Source of the DNA: Sulfurovum sp. enrichment culture clone C5
GTDB taxonomy: Bacteria > Campylobacterota > Campylobacteria > Campylobacterales > Sulfurovaceae
Reading direction: 5' to 3'
DNA length: 64,000 bases
Assembly: GCA_001493195.1 (NCBI GenBank)
Contig: FAXN01000039.1
Span: forward strand, 1 to 64,000
Notes under the pieces: generated by a model
Databases searched by the model: none
Told to the model about the DNA's origin: nothing
Seen by the model: only the letters and a program-made list of their open reading frames with translations
Part shown: positions 46,113-55,677 of the stretch, in pieces
Position numbering within the stretch: the stretch's first letter is position 1
How the letters are laid out: every line of letters starts with the position of its first letter
Program-made: the position numbers and the translations under genes

Positions 46113-47282
46113 TTAGCTTTTACACTCTATACTTTGCCACTCTTTCATAAGTCTATCTCTTAAATACTCGCTAGATGCTGGGATGAGATTATTATTTAAA
46201 TCTTGTCCAACTGAAAAATAATACATTGGTGTATTGCAAGTTTTTATAAAATCGACAAGCTCTGTGATACTAAAAGTTTCATCAAACTTAGTAATAATCA
46301 AATAATCCAACCCCAAGAAAGAGAAATTTTCATACATTCTTTTCATATCTTCTTTTTTTAGAGTTGCAGGTAAAACCAAAGCTATACTTATCTTGCTTTT
46401 TGATGCACTATTTATAAATGATGCTGTTTCTAAAAGTTTTTTTATATCAAATGGAGATATCCCACCAGTATCAACAAAAATCAAATCTTTATTACGATAT
46501 TCATGAAGCTGCCAAATAAACTCATTTTCTTCATTTAAATCAGCGTAATCAACACTAAATAAGCTAGCATATCCTTTTAATTGTTCACTTGCCGCCAATC
46601 TATTTTGATCCAAATTTATAAAAGCAATATCATAATCTTGAACATTATTGTTAAAATTTGATGCTATTTTCGCTATAGAAGTAGTCTTTCCAACACCAGT
46701 TGGTCCAACCATCATTAGTATATTTGGCTCTTTATCGGCATTATTTACAAAAGTAAAATTTGACTCCAACTCATCTAACACAAAATTTAAAATAAGATTT
46801 TTATCTTCTGTGATATCGCTCATTATCAAACTATCAAGTGTATTTTTAAGCCATATCTCATCAATGCCTATTTTTACCAATCCTTTTTGTATTGTTTCGA
46901 TGCAAGGTTCTTTTGTTTCATTCAAAACAGATGTTATATCTTCTAGTGCTTTTATCTCTTGTGCAAGTTCTTCTTCCATGGCATTAACATTTGAATTACT
47001 CTCCATGTCTGCTAATTCTTTTTCAATCTCTTTTATAGTGTCTAAAAAATCATCTGGATATTCATCTCTAGGATGAATCTCTATACTGTCAAGCTCCAAA
47101 GCATCACTTTCTTCCAAAATATTGTCTATTTCCAAAATGGGGATAAAAGATACTGAATATCTGATCCTATCTCCATCAATTAGTTGTTTTGTTGATTGAT
47201 AATTAACACCATTTGGATATTTAGAATGTATTTGTTTGTATATTTCTATTATTTCATTGCCTAAAAAAGTTTCAGCATTCAT
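46113..47282 (-). CDS. flhF: Flagellar biosynthesis SRP-type GTPase FlhF
   Basis: FlhF positions polar flagella. The 389-residue protein has a variable N-terminal B domain (1-110), a helical N domain, and an SRP-type G domain: [19 protein letters not shown] (G1, about 190), [34 protein letters not shown] (G3, in place of the more usual DTAGR), and [14 protein letters not shown] (G4-like). It follows folK with no gap. Its usual downstream partner flhG is absent here. Confidence 0.92.
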   Translation of the reverse strand: MNAETFLGNEIIEIYKQIHSKYPNGVNYQSTKQLIDGDRIRYSVSFIPILEIDNILEESDALELDSIEIHPRDEYPDDFLDTIKEIEKELADMESNSNVNAMEEELAQEIKALEDITSVLNETKEPCIETIQKGLVKIGIDEIWLKNTLDSLIMSDITEDKNLILNFVLDELESNFTFVNNADKEPNILMMVGPTGVGKTTSIAKIASNFNNNVQDYDIAFINLDQNRLAASEQLKGYASLFSVDYADLNEENEFIWQLHEYRNKDLIFVDTGGISPFDIKKLLETASFINSASKSKISIALVLPATLKKEDMKRMYENFSFLGLDYLIITKFDETFSITELVDFIKTCNTPMYYFSVGQDLNNNLIPASSEYLRDRLMKEWQSIECKS

Positions 47283-47771
47283 TCAAAGCCCTTTCATCCA
47301 CGATAGTGGTAGTAAAACAGAATCCCTCGCACTCCAAAAAGGATGCGGCAATATGAGATTTGATCTATTTAAAATTATTTTGTCATATTTTATCATATCT
47401 ATATCTAAAGTTCTCGGTGCATTTTTAAAACTTCTTTTTCTTCCAAATTTTTTTTCAGTATGAAGTATGAATCCAAGCAACTCTATTGGTGTTAATTTCG
47501 TATCCACAAGAATTAGAGCATTATAAAAAAATGGCTGTTCCATGTATCCAAAAGGCGGATTTTTTAAGATAGGCGATGTTTGGATAATATTTATAAATCC
47601 ACTACGCTTTAAAAACCAATACAAATGCTCGAATCTTTTAGTAACATTTCCGATATTTCCGCCAATACCCAAAAGAACTTTGTGTCTATTGTATTTTTTA
47701 TTTGAAATATAAGGGTAATGTGAAGTTTTTATCTTGTAGTTATTGCTTCCTATATCGGTTATTTTAAACAC
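47283..47771 (-). CDS. folK: 6-hydroxymethyl-7,8-dihydropterin pyrophosphokinase
   Basis: FolK activates the pterin for folate synthesis. The 162-residue protein shows LLGIGGNIGNVTKRFEHLY, then QTSPILKNPPFGYMEQPFFY, EKKFGRKRSFKNAPRTLDID with the catalytic RxxxxxxRTLDID signature (about 118-135), and LILPHPFWSARDSVLLPL. Its start overlaps the end of the upstream M24 peptidase gene by eight bases, and its stop abuts flhF. Confidence 0.95.
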   Translation of the reverse strand: MFKITDIGSNNYKIKTSHYPYISNKKYNRHKVLLGIGGNIGNVTKRFEHLYWFLKRSGFINIIQTSPILKNPPFGYMEQPFFYNALILVDTKLTPIELLGFILHTEKKFGRKRSFKNAPRTLDIDMIKYDKIILNRSNLILPHPFWSARDSVLLPLSWMKGL

Positions 47772-48792
47772 CTAAAATCTCCGCCTTACCATTTTTCATA
47801 ACAACAGTATCTTCTATCCTTACTCCAAACTCATTTGGCAAATAAATTCCAGGCTCTATTGTAAAAACCATTCCATCTTCTATAACAGTCTCAGATTTTG
47901 AAGAAATCACAGGAAACTCATGTATATCAAGCCCTACTCCATGCCCAGTAGAATGAACAAAATAATCTCCAAACCCATGGTCATTTATAATATCTCGTGC
48001 TACTTTATCAATCTCACTTGCCTTCATCCCACTTTTGGCTTCTTTTATAGCACTTTCATGGGCTTTGAGAACGATATCATATACTTTTTGTTTCTCTAGA
48101 TTATCAAAATGTTGAAGCAAGGAACAATTAATATTACTGCCGATATTTATCGTTCTTGTTCTATCAGAACAATATCTTTCAAACTTCAATCCGGCATCTA
48201 TTAAAAGTAAGTCATTATTATTTAATTGTGTTTCTGTTGGATTTGCATGTGGTTTAGCTGCATTTGAATTTATGGCAACTATCGGGGAAAAGCTAAGTTC
48301 ATATCTTCCTTGAAAACTTAAATGCTCTTTAGCAAAGTGTGTCAATCTAAATTCATCCAATCCAAGCATATCAGGATATATATTTAGTGAAAATTTATCA
48401 AAAGCTTCACGCCCTAAGCTTGCAGCTTGATTTAAAAGTTCAATCTCTTTTGCAGTTTTTATTATACGTTTTTTTTGAGAAAAGCTTTTATGAAAGGTTA
48501 TGTCAACTTTTAGTCCATGAGATAGTTCATTGAAATCAAACAAACTAAACTCTTGTGGATCTATGATGATTTTTTTTATATTATTTGATATTAGTAATTT
48601 TTTTACAACGCTTATCAAATCTCTGTCTACTATTATTTCAACATTATCTCTGCACCCAAGCCTTGCATCAAGCTCATATCTACCATCTGTTATAAAAAAT
48701 GATTCACTCCCAAGCTGAACAAATATAGCATTATCACAGCTATATCCGCACTCATAATATATAGAGTTTTCATCTTTTAACAGATAGTTCAT
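47764..48792 (-). CDS. M24 family aminopeptidase (Xaa-Pro peptidase, PepP/PepQ-like)
   Basis: A 342-residue pita-bread-fold metallopeptidase. Metal ligands are visible in order: LLLIDAGLKFERYCSDRTRT (two Asp), STGHGVGLDIHE (His), FTIEPGIYLP (Glu) and GVRIEDTVV (Glu). The N-terminal creatinase-like domain is short. It removes residues before proline. It starts four bases after aroQ and overlaps folK by eight bases, in an order known from Helicobacter (HP1038 to HP1035, from memory). Confidence 0.92.
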   Translation of the reverse strand: MNYLLKDENSIYYECGYSCDNAIFVQLGSESFFITDGRYELDARLGCRDNVEIIVDRDLISVVKKLLISNNIKKIIIDPQEFSLFDFNELSHGLKVDITFHKSFSQKKRIIKTAKEIELLNQAASLGREAFDKFSLNIYPDMLGLDEFRLTHFAKEHLSFQGRYELSFSPIVAINSNAAKPHANPTETQLNNNDLLLIDAGLKFERYCSDRTRTINIGSNINCSLLQHFDNLEKQKVYDIVLKAHESAIKEAKSGMKASEIDKVARDIINDHGFGDYFVHSTGHGVGLDIHEFPVISSKSETVIEDGMVFTIEPGIYLPNEFGVRIEDTVVMKNGKAEILGV

Positions 48793-48796
48793 TTAA

Positions 48797-49270
48797 TTAT
48801 TTTTGCGCCTCTGTTCTAGCTTTTTTTATTGCAGCAACTTCATTTAAGATTTGTATCATACCTATCATTGCCAAATGATAACCGTATGGTCCCATTCCCA
48901 AAATTTGACCAGCACATACTGGAGCTATTAAAGACTTATGTCTAAACTCTTCTCTTTGGTGTATATTTGATAAATGAACTTCGATAGCTGGCAAACTAAC
49001 TGCAGCTATTGCATCTCTGATGGCTATAGAAGTATGAGTATAAGCAGCTGGATTGATAACGATACCATCACTATCTCCCAAACACTCTTGAATTTTATCT
49101 ACTATTTCACCTTCTAAATTACTTTGGAAAAACTCAACTTCTATATTGTTTTGTTTTGCGATTTGCTCCATTTGAGCATGAATGTCATCCAATTTTATTG
49201 AACCATAAACACCTTGTTCTCTAATGCCAAGCATATTTAGATTTGGACCTTGGATTACTGTAATTTTCAT
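48797..49270 (-). CDS. aroQ: 3-dehydroquinate dehydratase, type II
   Basis: AroQ dehydrates 3-dehydroquinate to 3-dehydroshikimate, directly after AroB. The 157-residue protein has [18 protein letters not shown] with the catalytic Tyr, [31 protein letters not shown] with the catalytic His region, and [17 protein letters not shown]. It is the first gene of the aroQ-M24-folK-flhF-mnmA run and is divergent from the aminofutalosine deaminase gene. Confidence 0.96.
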   Translation of the reverse strand: MKITVIQGPNLNMLGIREQGVYGSIKLDDIHAQMEQIAKQNNIEVEFFQSNLEGEIVDKIQECLGDSDGIVINPAAYTHTSIAIRDAIAAVSLPAIEVHLSNIHQREEFRHKSLIAPVCAGQILGMGPYGYHLAMIGMIQILNEVAAIKKARTEAQK

Positions 49271-49347
49271 TTAAAAACCTACCTTCTTATAAATATTTTA
49301 GTATGATTGTATCAAAATAGTTTTAAACCTAATTTTCAAGGATGTTT

Positions 49348-50556
49348 ATGAATATATTGGTAGCAGATTTCATATATACAAATGAAGGTTACCTGCAAGG
49401 AAAAGCTGTTGCTTTTGATGAAACCATACAAAAAATAGATGATTTTGATATTTTAAAAAATCTATACCCAAATGCCAAAATTATCAATACACCAAAAAAT
49501 TCTGTAATCTATCCTGGATTTATCAATAGTCATGTTCACCTTGAATTTTCCAACAATAAAACAAGTTTAGAGTATGGTTCTTTTGTGCCATGGCTAAAAT
49601 CTGTCATCAAAAATACTGATATGATACAAAAATGTACTACAAATGATATGAAACGAGCATGTGAAGAGATGCTAAAAAGTGGAGTTACAAGTTTTGGAGC
49701 CATTAGTTCAAATGGCAATGACTTACAAGTTTGCACCGAAACTCCTCAAAGAGTTGTATTTTTCAATGAAATACTAGGAAGCAAAGAAGAAAACAGTGAA
49801 GTATCGTATGACCTATTTATAAAAAGAGTTGAAAATTCTCTACAACACAACTCTCAAAAATTTAAAACAGCAATATCCATACACTCTCCATATTCAACAC
49901 ATCCTATCCTGATAAGAAAAGCCATCTCTTTGGCGAAAAAGAAAAAATTTCTCTTAAGTGCTCATTTATTGGAAAGTAAAGCGGAAAAAGAGTGGATAGA
50001 AGAAGGAAATGGAGAATTTTATAATCTGTATAATGAATTTTTTGGCATCACAAAACCCATAAATACGAAACAATCATTTATGCAAGAGTTTAATGATACC
50101 CCAACCCACTTTATACATCTCTCAAGTGCTACTCTTGAGGATATAGCATATCTGGAGAGTAAAAATCATTCAGTGGCACATTGCCCTAGATCAAATAGAC
50201 TTCTTGGATGTGGTATACTTGATGTATGCAAATTAAATATGCCATGGAGTACAGCAACTGATGGACTTAGTTCAAATTGGTCTTTAAATATTTTTGATGA
50301 GTTAAGAGCATCATTAATGCTACATGCAACTGATGATTTGCATAATCTTGCTGATAGTCTAATAAAAAGTATTACTAGTGTGCCAGCTAAAATTTTAGAT
50401 TTGAATTGTGGAGTTATTGAAGTTGAAAAGTTTGCTGATTTTACTATAATTACACTACCTGATAGTCCAAATGCAGTAGAGGAAATTTCCCTTTGGGCAA
50501 TTTTACATACAAAACAAGTAAATCAACTTTATATAGGAGGAAACAGATATGTTTAA
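49348..50556 (+). CDS. Aminofutalosine deaminase family hydrolase (menaquinone, futalosine route)
   Basis: An amidohydrolase-superfamily protein of 402 residues. Metal ligands: YPGFINSHVHLEF (HxH, about residue 58), SAHLLES (His), HFIHLSS, HCPRSNRLLG, and Asp in STATDGLSSNWSLN (about 310). In this phylum such proteins deaminate 6-amino-6-deoxyfutalosine in menaquinone synthesis (HP0267 in Helicobacter, from memory). The start at 49348 has AAGGA at good spacing; the ATG at 49342 is too close to it. It overlaps sppA by eight bases. Confidence 0.85.
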   Translation: MNILVADFIYTNEGYLQGKAVAFDETIQKIDDFDILKNLYPNAKIINTPKNSVIYPGFINSHVHLEFSNNKTSLEYGSFVPWLKSVIKNTDMIQKCTTNDMKRACEEMLKSGVTSFGAISSNGNDLQVCTETPQRVVFFNEILGSKEENSEVSYDLFIKRVENSLQHNSQKFKTAISIHSPYSTHPILIRKAISLAKKKKFLLSAHLLESKAEKEWIEEGNGEFYNLYNEFFGITKPINTKQSFMQEFNDTPTHFIHLSSATLEDIAYLESKNHSVAHCPRSNRLLGCGILDVCKLNMPWSTATDGLSSNWSLNIFDELRASLMLHATDDLHNLADSLIKSITSVPAKILDLNCGVIEVEKFADFTIITLPDSPNAVEEISLWAILHTKQVNQLYIGGNRYV

Positions 50557-51406
50557 AACGATTAGTGATGTGCTAAAATGGATTGGAAGCCATTTTTTAG
50601 GCTTATTGTTTGTTTTGATTGTGCTTATCATAATTTTACCAAGCGAAAAACCAAAAAACTTTAATGCAAATCTTCAAGAGATAGAATTAAAAGGTCCGAT
50701 AATGTCCAGTGATGACATTTTAAAGCAAATTGAGGATGCCAAAGATAATGAAAAGATAAAAGGTGTTCTTTTTTCTATCAACTCCCCAGGTGGTGCAGTA
50801 GCTCCATCTATTGATATAGCTTATGCTATAAAAGATTTAAGCAAAACAAAGCCTGTGCTTGTATATGGTGGGGATGTTATGGCAAGTGGTGGATATTATA
50901 GTGCTATTTACGCAAATAAAATTATGGCAAATCCTGGTTCTATGATAGGTTCTATCGGCGTTATAATGGAAGGGGCAAATATCGATCCTTTGCTCAAAAA
51001 AATTGGTATAGAGACACAGATAGTAAAACAAGGAAGATACAAAGAGATAGGAACAATGAGTAGAGAGTGGACAGAGGAAGAGAGAAAAGAGTTAGAGACG
51101 ATTACTCGCGATACTTATGATCTCTTTGTTAAAGATGTAACAAGTGCTAGAAAGCTGAATATAAAAAATATGGATCAATACGCCGATGCTCATGTTTATT
51201 CTGCCTTAAGAGCAAAAAATGTTGGACTTATTGACCTCATAGGGACAAAGCAACAAGCAAAAGAAGAAATCAAAAAAATGTCCAATGTTAAAGAGGCAAA
51301 ATGGAAAGAAAAAGACAAGGTTGATCAGTTTTTTGATAAACTAAGCAGCGAAACGGCTTCAAAAATAAGTAGTTATATTTTTGGGCTAAAAGCAACCATG
51401 TTTTAA
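50549..51406 (+). CDS. sppA: Signal peptide peptidase SppA, short form
   Basis: A 285-residue single-domain SppA. The N-terminal membrane anchor is LGLLFVLIVLIIILP (about 18-32). The catalytic Ser is in DVMASGGYYSAIYANKIMAN (about residue 114), and the general-base Lys in VKQGRYKEIGTMSREW (about 166). NSPGGAVAPSIDIAYAIK is the substrate-groove block. It degrades released signal peptides at the inner membrane. Confidence 0.93.
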   Translation: MFKTISDVLKWIGSHFLGLLFVLIVLIIILPSEKPKNFNANLQEIELKGPIMSSDDILKQIEDAKDNEKIKGVLFSINSPGGAVAPSIDIAYAIKDLSKTKPVLVYGGDVMASGGYYSAIYANKIMANPGSMIGSIGVIMEGANIDPLLKKIGIETQIVKQGRYKEIGTMSREWTEEERKELETITRDTYDLFVKDVTSARKLNIKNMDQYADAHVYSALRAKNVGLIDLIGTKQQAKEEIKKMSNVKEAKWKEKDKVDQFFDKLSSETASKISSYIFGLKATMF

Positions 51407-51415
51407 AATGATTAT

Positions 51416-52018
51416 ATGAATAAAATTAGCTCTATATTTTTATCAATTACACTTATTTTGATTGCAAACGACGATACAAGCAATATTGTACAAGAAAAAG
51501 TAAATGGTGAACTTTATACTGCCATTTGCCAAAACCAAGAAAAAATATCAATCTTAAACTCAAAAAATGAAAATATATTTACAAAAAATATTGATTGTAC
51601 ATTTATAAATTTTGAAGATTTTAACAAAGATGGCTATAAAGATTTAACCGCAAATACCACTACTACTCAAAACTTGATAGTATATAGTCCAAAAACAAAG
51701 AAATTTAATTTCATTGAAGATTTTTCAAATTTTCCAAATGCTACAAACATAGATAAAACAAACAAATACTACTCATATCATCGTAGTGGCTGTGCTGATA
51801 TGCTCTGGGATAGTGATCTTTTTTATATAAAAGATAACAAAGCGATACAACTAGGCAATATACATGGAGATGAGTGCGAACTAAATACAATCTCGATAAA
51901 CAAAAGCGATAACCAAAAAGATATGAAAATTATATCAACTCAAATATTGGAAAAATATAAAAATGGTAAATTTGGTTTTATAGATAGTTATTGGAAAGAA
52001 CATAATAAAGAGTTTTGA
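51416..52018 (+). CDS. Exported hypothetical protein with an EF-hand/FG-GAP-like loop
   Basis: A 200-residue protein with a signal-like N terminus (SSIFLSITLILIA). Near residue 70 it has FEDFNKDGYKDLTANT, a Dx[DN]xDGxxD calcium-loop type motif as in FG-GAP/VCBS-like proteins. It also has four Cys (AICQN, DCTF, SGCAD, DECE), which could form disulfides in the periplasm. No family name or function can be given. It is nine bases downstream of sppA. Confidence 0.6.
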   Translation: MNKISSIFLSITLILIANDDTSNIVQEKVNGELYTAICQNQEKISILNSKNENIFTKNIDCTFINFEDFNKDGYKDLTANTTTTQNLIVYSPKTKKFNFIEDFSNFPNATNIDKTNKYYSYHRSGCADMLWDSDLFYIKDNKAIQLGNIHGDECELNTISINKSDNQKDMKIISTQILEKYKNGKFGFIDSYWKEHNKEF

Positions 52019-52253
52019 AAAACAAAATCACGTGTCTATTGTTAAATCAACAAGAAATGCTCTACTAAAAATAATACTTTGGGCTTATCAATACATCCAA
52101 AAACCTTTATAAAACCTTAATTTATTCAAAATAATCTCAATATTTTATAATTAGGTAAGTTTTTTATACTATAATTCGCCGATTAATTTTTACTGGGAGA
52201 TATTTTTCTCCTTTAATCTTTAAAATAAAAGCTATACAAGAGAGGAAAGAACC
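52019..52253. other. Intergenic region with a promoter for the lysozyme-like gene
   Basis: No gene seen. TATAAT at 52170-52175 (in TATACTATAATTCGCC) is a likely -10. A small hairpin GGAGA/TCTCC spans 52196-52211 in the presumed leader. AGAGGAAAG at 52241-52249 is a good ribosome site, but no ATG, GTG or TTG follows at the right distance; an ATC stands at 52254. Confidence 0.45.
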
Positions 52254-52355
52254 ATCGAGTTACTATTATATACAATTATTGTTTTCGCTGCTGCATTTTT
52301 TATTATCACATCAATCAGATCAAAATTAACAATCATATTTAGACCAGCACTAGCT

Positions 52356-52871
52356 TTGCTTATCATGATATCCTTGGGTGTTACCAGTGCTGAAGCCACT
52401 TACGATCAAATAGCACAACATGCTGGAATGGATAATAAAAAATTTGAAATAATCGTTAAGAAAATTGTCAAAATAGAGTCTACTACTGGTAATTATCATA
52501 CTATAAATAAAAAAAGCGGTGCCTATGGACGCTACCAAATTATGCCACAAACAGCCAGACTCTATACAAAAAAGCTTGGTATCCCTTATGGTCAATGGAA
52601 ACTACCCGCAAATCAGGATAGAATATTCAAAGCTATTCTCAAAGACAATATTAAAGCATTAAAAAACAACGGAATTAAGATTACTGCCTTTACTATTTAC
52701 GGTTCACATCAACAGGGTGCAGGCGGTTTTAATGTGATTATGAAAAACAAGAAGCTTACAAAACATATTGAAATAAATATACGAAATAACCTTCCGAAAA
52801 AACTAAAAAAAACAGATAGCTCAAGACTTGCAATAGTATGGAAGAACTATTGGGAAAAAGAGCTTGCCTAA
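52356..52871 (+). CDS. Lysozyme-like/transglycosylase domain protein (true start probably further upstream)
   Basis: The soluble part has a lysozyme-like catalytic core: KIVKIESTTGNYHTINKK with the probable catalytic Glu, and KSGAYGRYQIMPQTARLYTK, as in VirB1/Slt-related enzymes that cut murein glycan. The first canonical start is the TTG at 52356, but it gives only a 14-residue hydrophobic lead with no basic residues. The frame is open back to 52224. From the ATC at 52254, seven bases after AGAGGAAAG, the product gains ELLLYTIIVFAAAFFIITSI and a basic stretch RSKLTIIFRP before the A-x-A site, a far more plausible export signal. Confidence 0.7.
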   Translation: MLIMISLGVTSAEATYDQIAQHAGMDNKKFEIIVKKIVKIESTTGNYHTINKKSGAYGRYQIMPQTARLYTKKLGIPYGQWKLPANQDRIFKAILKDNIKALKNNGIKITAFTIYGSHQQGAGGFNVIMKNKKLTKHIEINIRNNLPKKLKKTDSSRLAIVWKNYWEKELA

Positions 52872-52931
52872 ACTACAAGCTTCTTATTAATTAAATCTCG
52901 TCTTAGTTCGCAATACCTTTGTTTTAAATAA

Positions 52932-54443
52932 TTACATATGTTTTTGTTGTCTTTTTAAGGATGCATCGAGCTTAAGTGCATCTTGTTGTTTATAATTCAA
53001 ATCAAAGCCACGAAGAAATTTTGGTAAAATTCGCCCTTTTATTTTCATTATATCATCAGCAATAACATTGGCTACTTCTAAATCTTGCATATTTTTTATA
53101 TTTGTTAAATATACAAATATATACTCCGCTAAAGTATCTAGATAAAACGCCGTTGACTTACCACTATATTCATATACCCATTTACTAAATGCTCTAAAAT
53201 TATCAAAAACACTTTTCTCATCCCATATCAATTTTACAGTATGAGTAAAATTGCCACTGTTATAACACAAATCCCAATACCTAGCAAATACTTTCATCTC
53301 ATCTATAGTCTCAACATTTAAAAGGTTATTGGAAATGATGTCATATGGTGGAATATGTGAATATGCCATACTATACTCTTCATCGTGTCTATTTATGCGT
53401 GTACCAGATAATTTTTTTAGTATTCCTATTTGTATCTCTGCACTACTAAAGCTTACCAAGGTATCTAGGTTGCGTCCAAACTGTTCTAAACTCTCTCCTG
53501 GAAGTCCAACTATGAGATCTAAATGTAAATGTGCTTTAGTGTCTGTTTGTAAAAAAGTTATATTTTCAACAATTTTTCTAAAATTTAGTGGTCTACTAAT
53601 ATTTTTTGCAACTGTTTTGTCTAGTGTTTGTATTCCTATCTCTAATTGTAACGATGTTGGAGGAAATTGTATCAACCGTGAACGCAAAGACTCGGGAAAT
53701 ACTTCTGGTATAACTTCAAAATGAACAAAGTAAGGGGATTCTTTTAAGAGAAAAAAATCAAGCAGTCTATTTGCATATTCGATATTTAGGTTGAAAGTAC
53801 GATCAATAAAGCGAAAATTTCTTGCTCCACGACTCCATAATCGCTCAAGAGATTCCAAAAACTTATCTTCATCAAAGTATCTAACCCTTTTATCTATCGA
53901 TGACAAACAAAACTCACATAGAAATGGACAGCCTCTTGATGCTTCGACATATATATGACGATTTGCGATATCTTCATCATTGTAATAATCATAAGGCAAT
54001 AAGATATTTTTAACGTCCAATGGCGTAGATTTATATATAAGCTCTTGTCGTTTTTCTTTATTTAAAAGACGTTTACAAAGATTATAAAGTGCATCTTCAC
54101 CCTCACCTTGGATAATATAATCTGCTTTGTCTATGTTTATCCTATATGGCGTATAACTAACTTCTGGACCACCAAGTATGATGATAACTTCTGGAGCTTT
54201 ATCCTTTAGTATAGTTAACAATTGCTCTATCTTGGATGCATTCCAGATATAAACACCAATTCCTATAATTTCAGGTTTTAGCTCCAGTAAACTTTGTGCG
54301 ATTAGCTCATTTTCTTCTTTGATGGCAAATTCAACAATAGTTGCATCTAGCTTAATCTCATGTAAATTAGCATACAAATATCGTAAAGCTATAGAGGTAT
54401 GAGAATATCGTGCGTTTAGTGTTGTAAGGACTACGCGACTCAT
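52932..54443 (-). CDS. B12-binding radical-SAM protein (DUF4080 type)
   Basis: A 503-residue protein. The N-terminal 130 residues form a B12-binding-like domain (LTTLNARYSHTSIALRYL, IIGIGVYIWNASKIEQLL, VIIILGGPEVSYTP). The radical-SAM core follows, with CxxxCxxC in EASRGCPFLCEFCLSSID (about 175). The C-terminal part matches DUF4080. These enzymes do radical methylation or rearrangement; the substrate is unknown. It is followed upstream by the CNNM-CBS gene, 13 bases away on the same strand. Confidence 0.88.
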   Translation of the reverse strand: MSRVVLTTLNARYSHTSIALRYLYANLHEIKLDATIVEFAIKEENELIAQSLLELKPEIIGIGVYIWNASKIEQLLTILKDKAPEVIIILGGPEVSYTPYRINIDKADYIIQGEGEDALYNLCKRLLNKEKRQELIYKSTPLDVKNILLPYDYYNDEDIANRHIYVEASRGCPFLCEFCLSSIDKRVRYFDEDKFLESLERLWSRGARNFRFIDRTFNLNIEYANRLLDFFLLKESPYFVHFEVIPEVFPESLRSRLIQFPPTSLQLEIGIQTLDKTVAKNISRPLNFRKIVENITFLQTDTKAHLHLDLIVGLPGESLEQFGRNLDTLVSFSSAEIQIGILKKLSGTRINRHDEEYSMAYSHIPPYDIISNNLLNVETIDEMKVFARYWDLCYNSGNFTHTVKLIWDEKSVFDNFRAFSKWVYEYSGKSTAFYLDTLAEYIFVYLTNIKNMQDLEVANVIADDIMKIKGRILPKFLRGFDLNYKQQDALKLDASLKRQQKHM

Positions 54444-54456
54444 GAAAGAACAAAAC

Positions 54457-55530
54457 CTATTTTGAAGATTTTGCTCTTCTTTTTTGCTCTAAGAGCAATT
54501 TATCTCTTTGCATTTTACTTTTATTTTTAGCCAAAAGCTGCATATCCTCTACTTCATCCATTTCATCTACTATCTCAACGCCCAACATAACTTCTAAAAC
54601 ATCTTCAAGTGTAACCACACCTTCAGTTTGTCCATAATTATCATGAACTATAAATAAATGTGTTTTTCTTTTGATAAACATATCTATCAAAAGAGATACT
54701 GGAACATTTTCAGACACACTATGTGCTTCCATGATGATATCTTTTAGTTTAGTATCATCTCTCTCTTCTATACTCTCTTCTAGTATTGCTTGATTTAAAA
54801 CAACGCCGATAATATTATCGATAGAATCGCTATATATTGGGATACGAGAATGTATATACATTCTATCATCCTCTATGGCTTCTTCTACTATCATATCAGC
54901 AGGGAAAGCCACAACAACACTTCTTGGAGTCATTATATCTCTTGCTTTAATATTTTTTAATTTTAAAAGATTTTCTATCAGATGACTCTCTTTTTGCTGG
55001 ATTGTCCCTTCTCTTTCTCCCATGGCGACAACGGCCATTATCTCATCTCTTGAAAAATCGCTTGTATGCTTTTTGCCTTTTGATATAAAGTTAGTAATAA
55101 GCATAGAAACCCATACAAATGGAAATGTTATTTTGATCAAAAACTCTATAAGAAACGCAGAAGGTATAAGTAATCTTTTCCAATAAATTGCACCAATAGT
55201 TTTAGGAACTATTTCAGATACATAAAGTATTAAAAGTGTTAAAACAAAAGCAATAACTGCTTGCATATCAGAACCAAATATTTTTTGAGCCTCAGCACCT
55301 ACACCTGCAGCACCCATAGTGTGAGCAAAAGTATTGAAAGTTAAAATAGAAGATATCGGCTTATCAATGTTTGCTTTTAAATGTTTTAAAATGTCTATGG
55401 CATCCCCATGTTCTTCTTTTGATAATGTTTCGATATAAGAATTTGTACTAGAAAGAAGCACTGCTTCGAGTATAGAACACATAAAAGATACTAAAAGTGC
55501 GAGGGAAAGGTATGTAAGAAGTAGTGTCAT
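54457..55530 (-). CDS. CNNM (DUF21) and CBS-domain membrane protein
   Basis: A 357-residue protein of the CorB/CNNM class. The DUF21 membrane domain has four helices in residues 1-160 (SFMCSILEAVLLSSTNSYIE and ILYVSEIVPKTIGAIYW are family blocks). A linker with AVVAMGEREGTIQQKESHLI follows, then a CBS pair (KARDIMTPRSVVVAFP at about 195, and VEGVVTLEDVLEVMLGVEI at about 305). The CorC_HlyC C-terminal domain is lacking. Members act in Mg2+ export or homeostasis. Confidence 0.9.
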   Translation of the reverse strand: MTLLLTYLSLALLVSFMCSILEAVLLSSTNSYIETLSKEEHGDAIDILKHLKANIDKPISSILTFNTFAHTMGAAGVGAEAQKIFGSDMQAVIAFVLTLLILYVSEIVPKTIGAIYWKRLLIPSAFLIEFLIKITFPFVWVSMLITNFISKGKKHTSDFSRDEIMAVVAMGEREGTIQQKESHLIENLLKLKNIKARDIMTPRSVVVAFPADMIVEEAIEDDRMYIHSRIPIYSDSIDNIIGVVLNQAILEESIEERDDTKLKDIIMEAHSVSENVPVSLLIDMFIKRKTHLFIVHDNYGQTEGVVTLEDVLEVMLGVEIVDEMDEVEDMQLLAKNKSKMQRDKLLLEQKRRAKSSK

Positions 55531-55611
55531 ACAGACACCTTTTTAAGATTAAAGGTATTACACCTACAATCTGAATCATTTGTGGTCATTGAATAATAAT
55601 CCTTAAGATTT

Positions 55612-55642
55612 AACTCTCTAAATTTAGAGTTTTCGTATTATA
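55612..55642 (-). promoter_or_regulatory. Promoter -10 and 5'-terminal stem-loop of the CNNM gene
   Basis: On the minus strand TGTTATAAT (-10 at 55637-55642) is followed, at the expected transcript start near 55630, by AACTCTAAATTTAGAGAGTT (55612-55631). This contains the 14-base palindrome CTCTAAATTTAGAG. The hairpin would sit at the very 5' end of an approximately 100-base leader, a position known to stabilise messages. Confidence 0.45.
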
Positions 55643-55677
55643 ACATAAAAAATATATTTAACTTAAACTTTACTATG

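Noticed and set aside
55531-55645. Mg2+ riboswitch (ykkC, M-box or mgtA type) in the CNNM leader
   Set aside because: The leader is only about 100 bases with one clear hairpin and none of the conserved loops of those classes.
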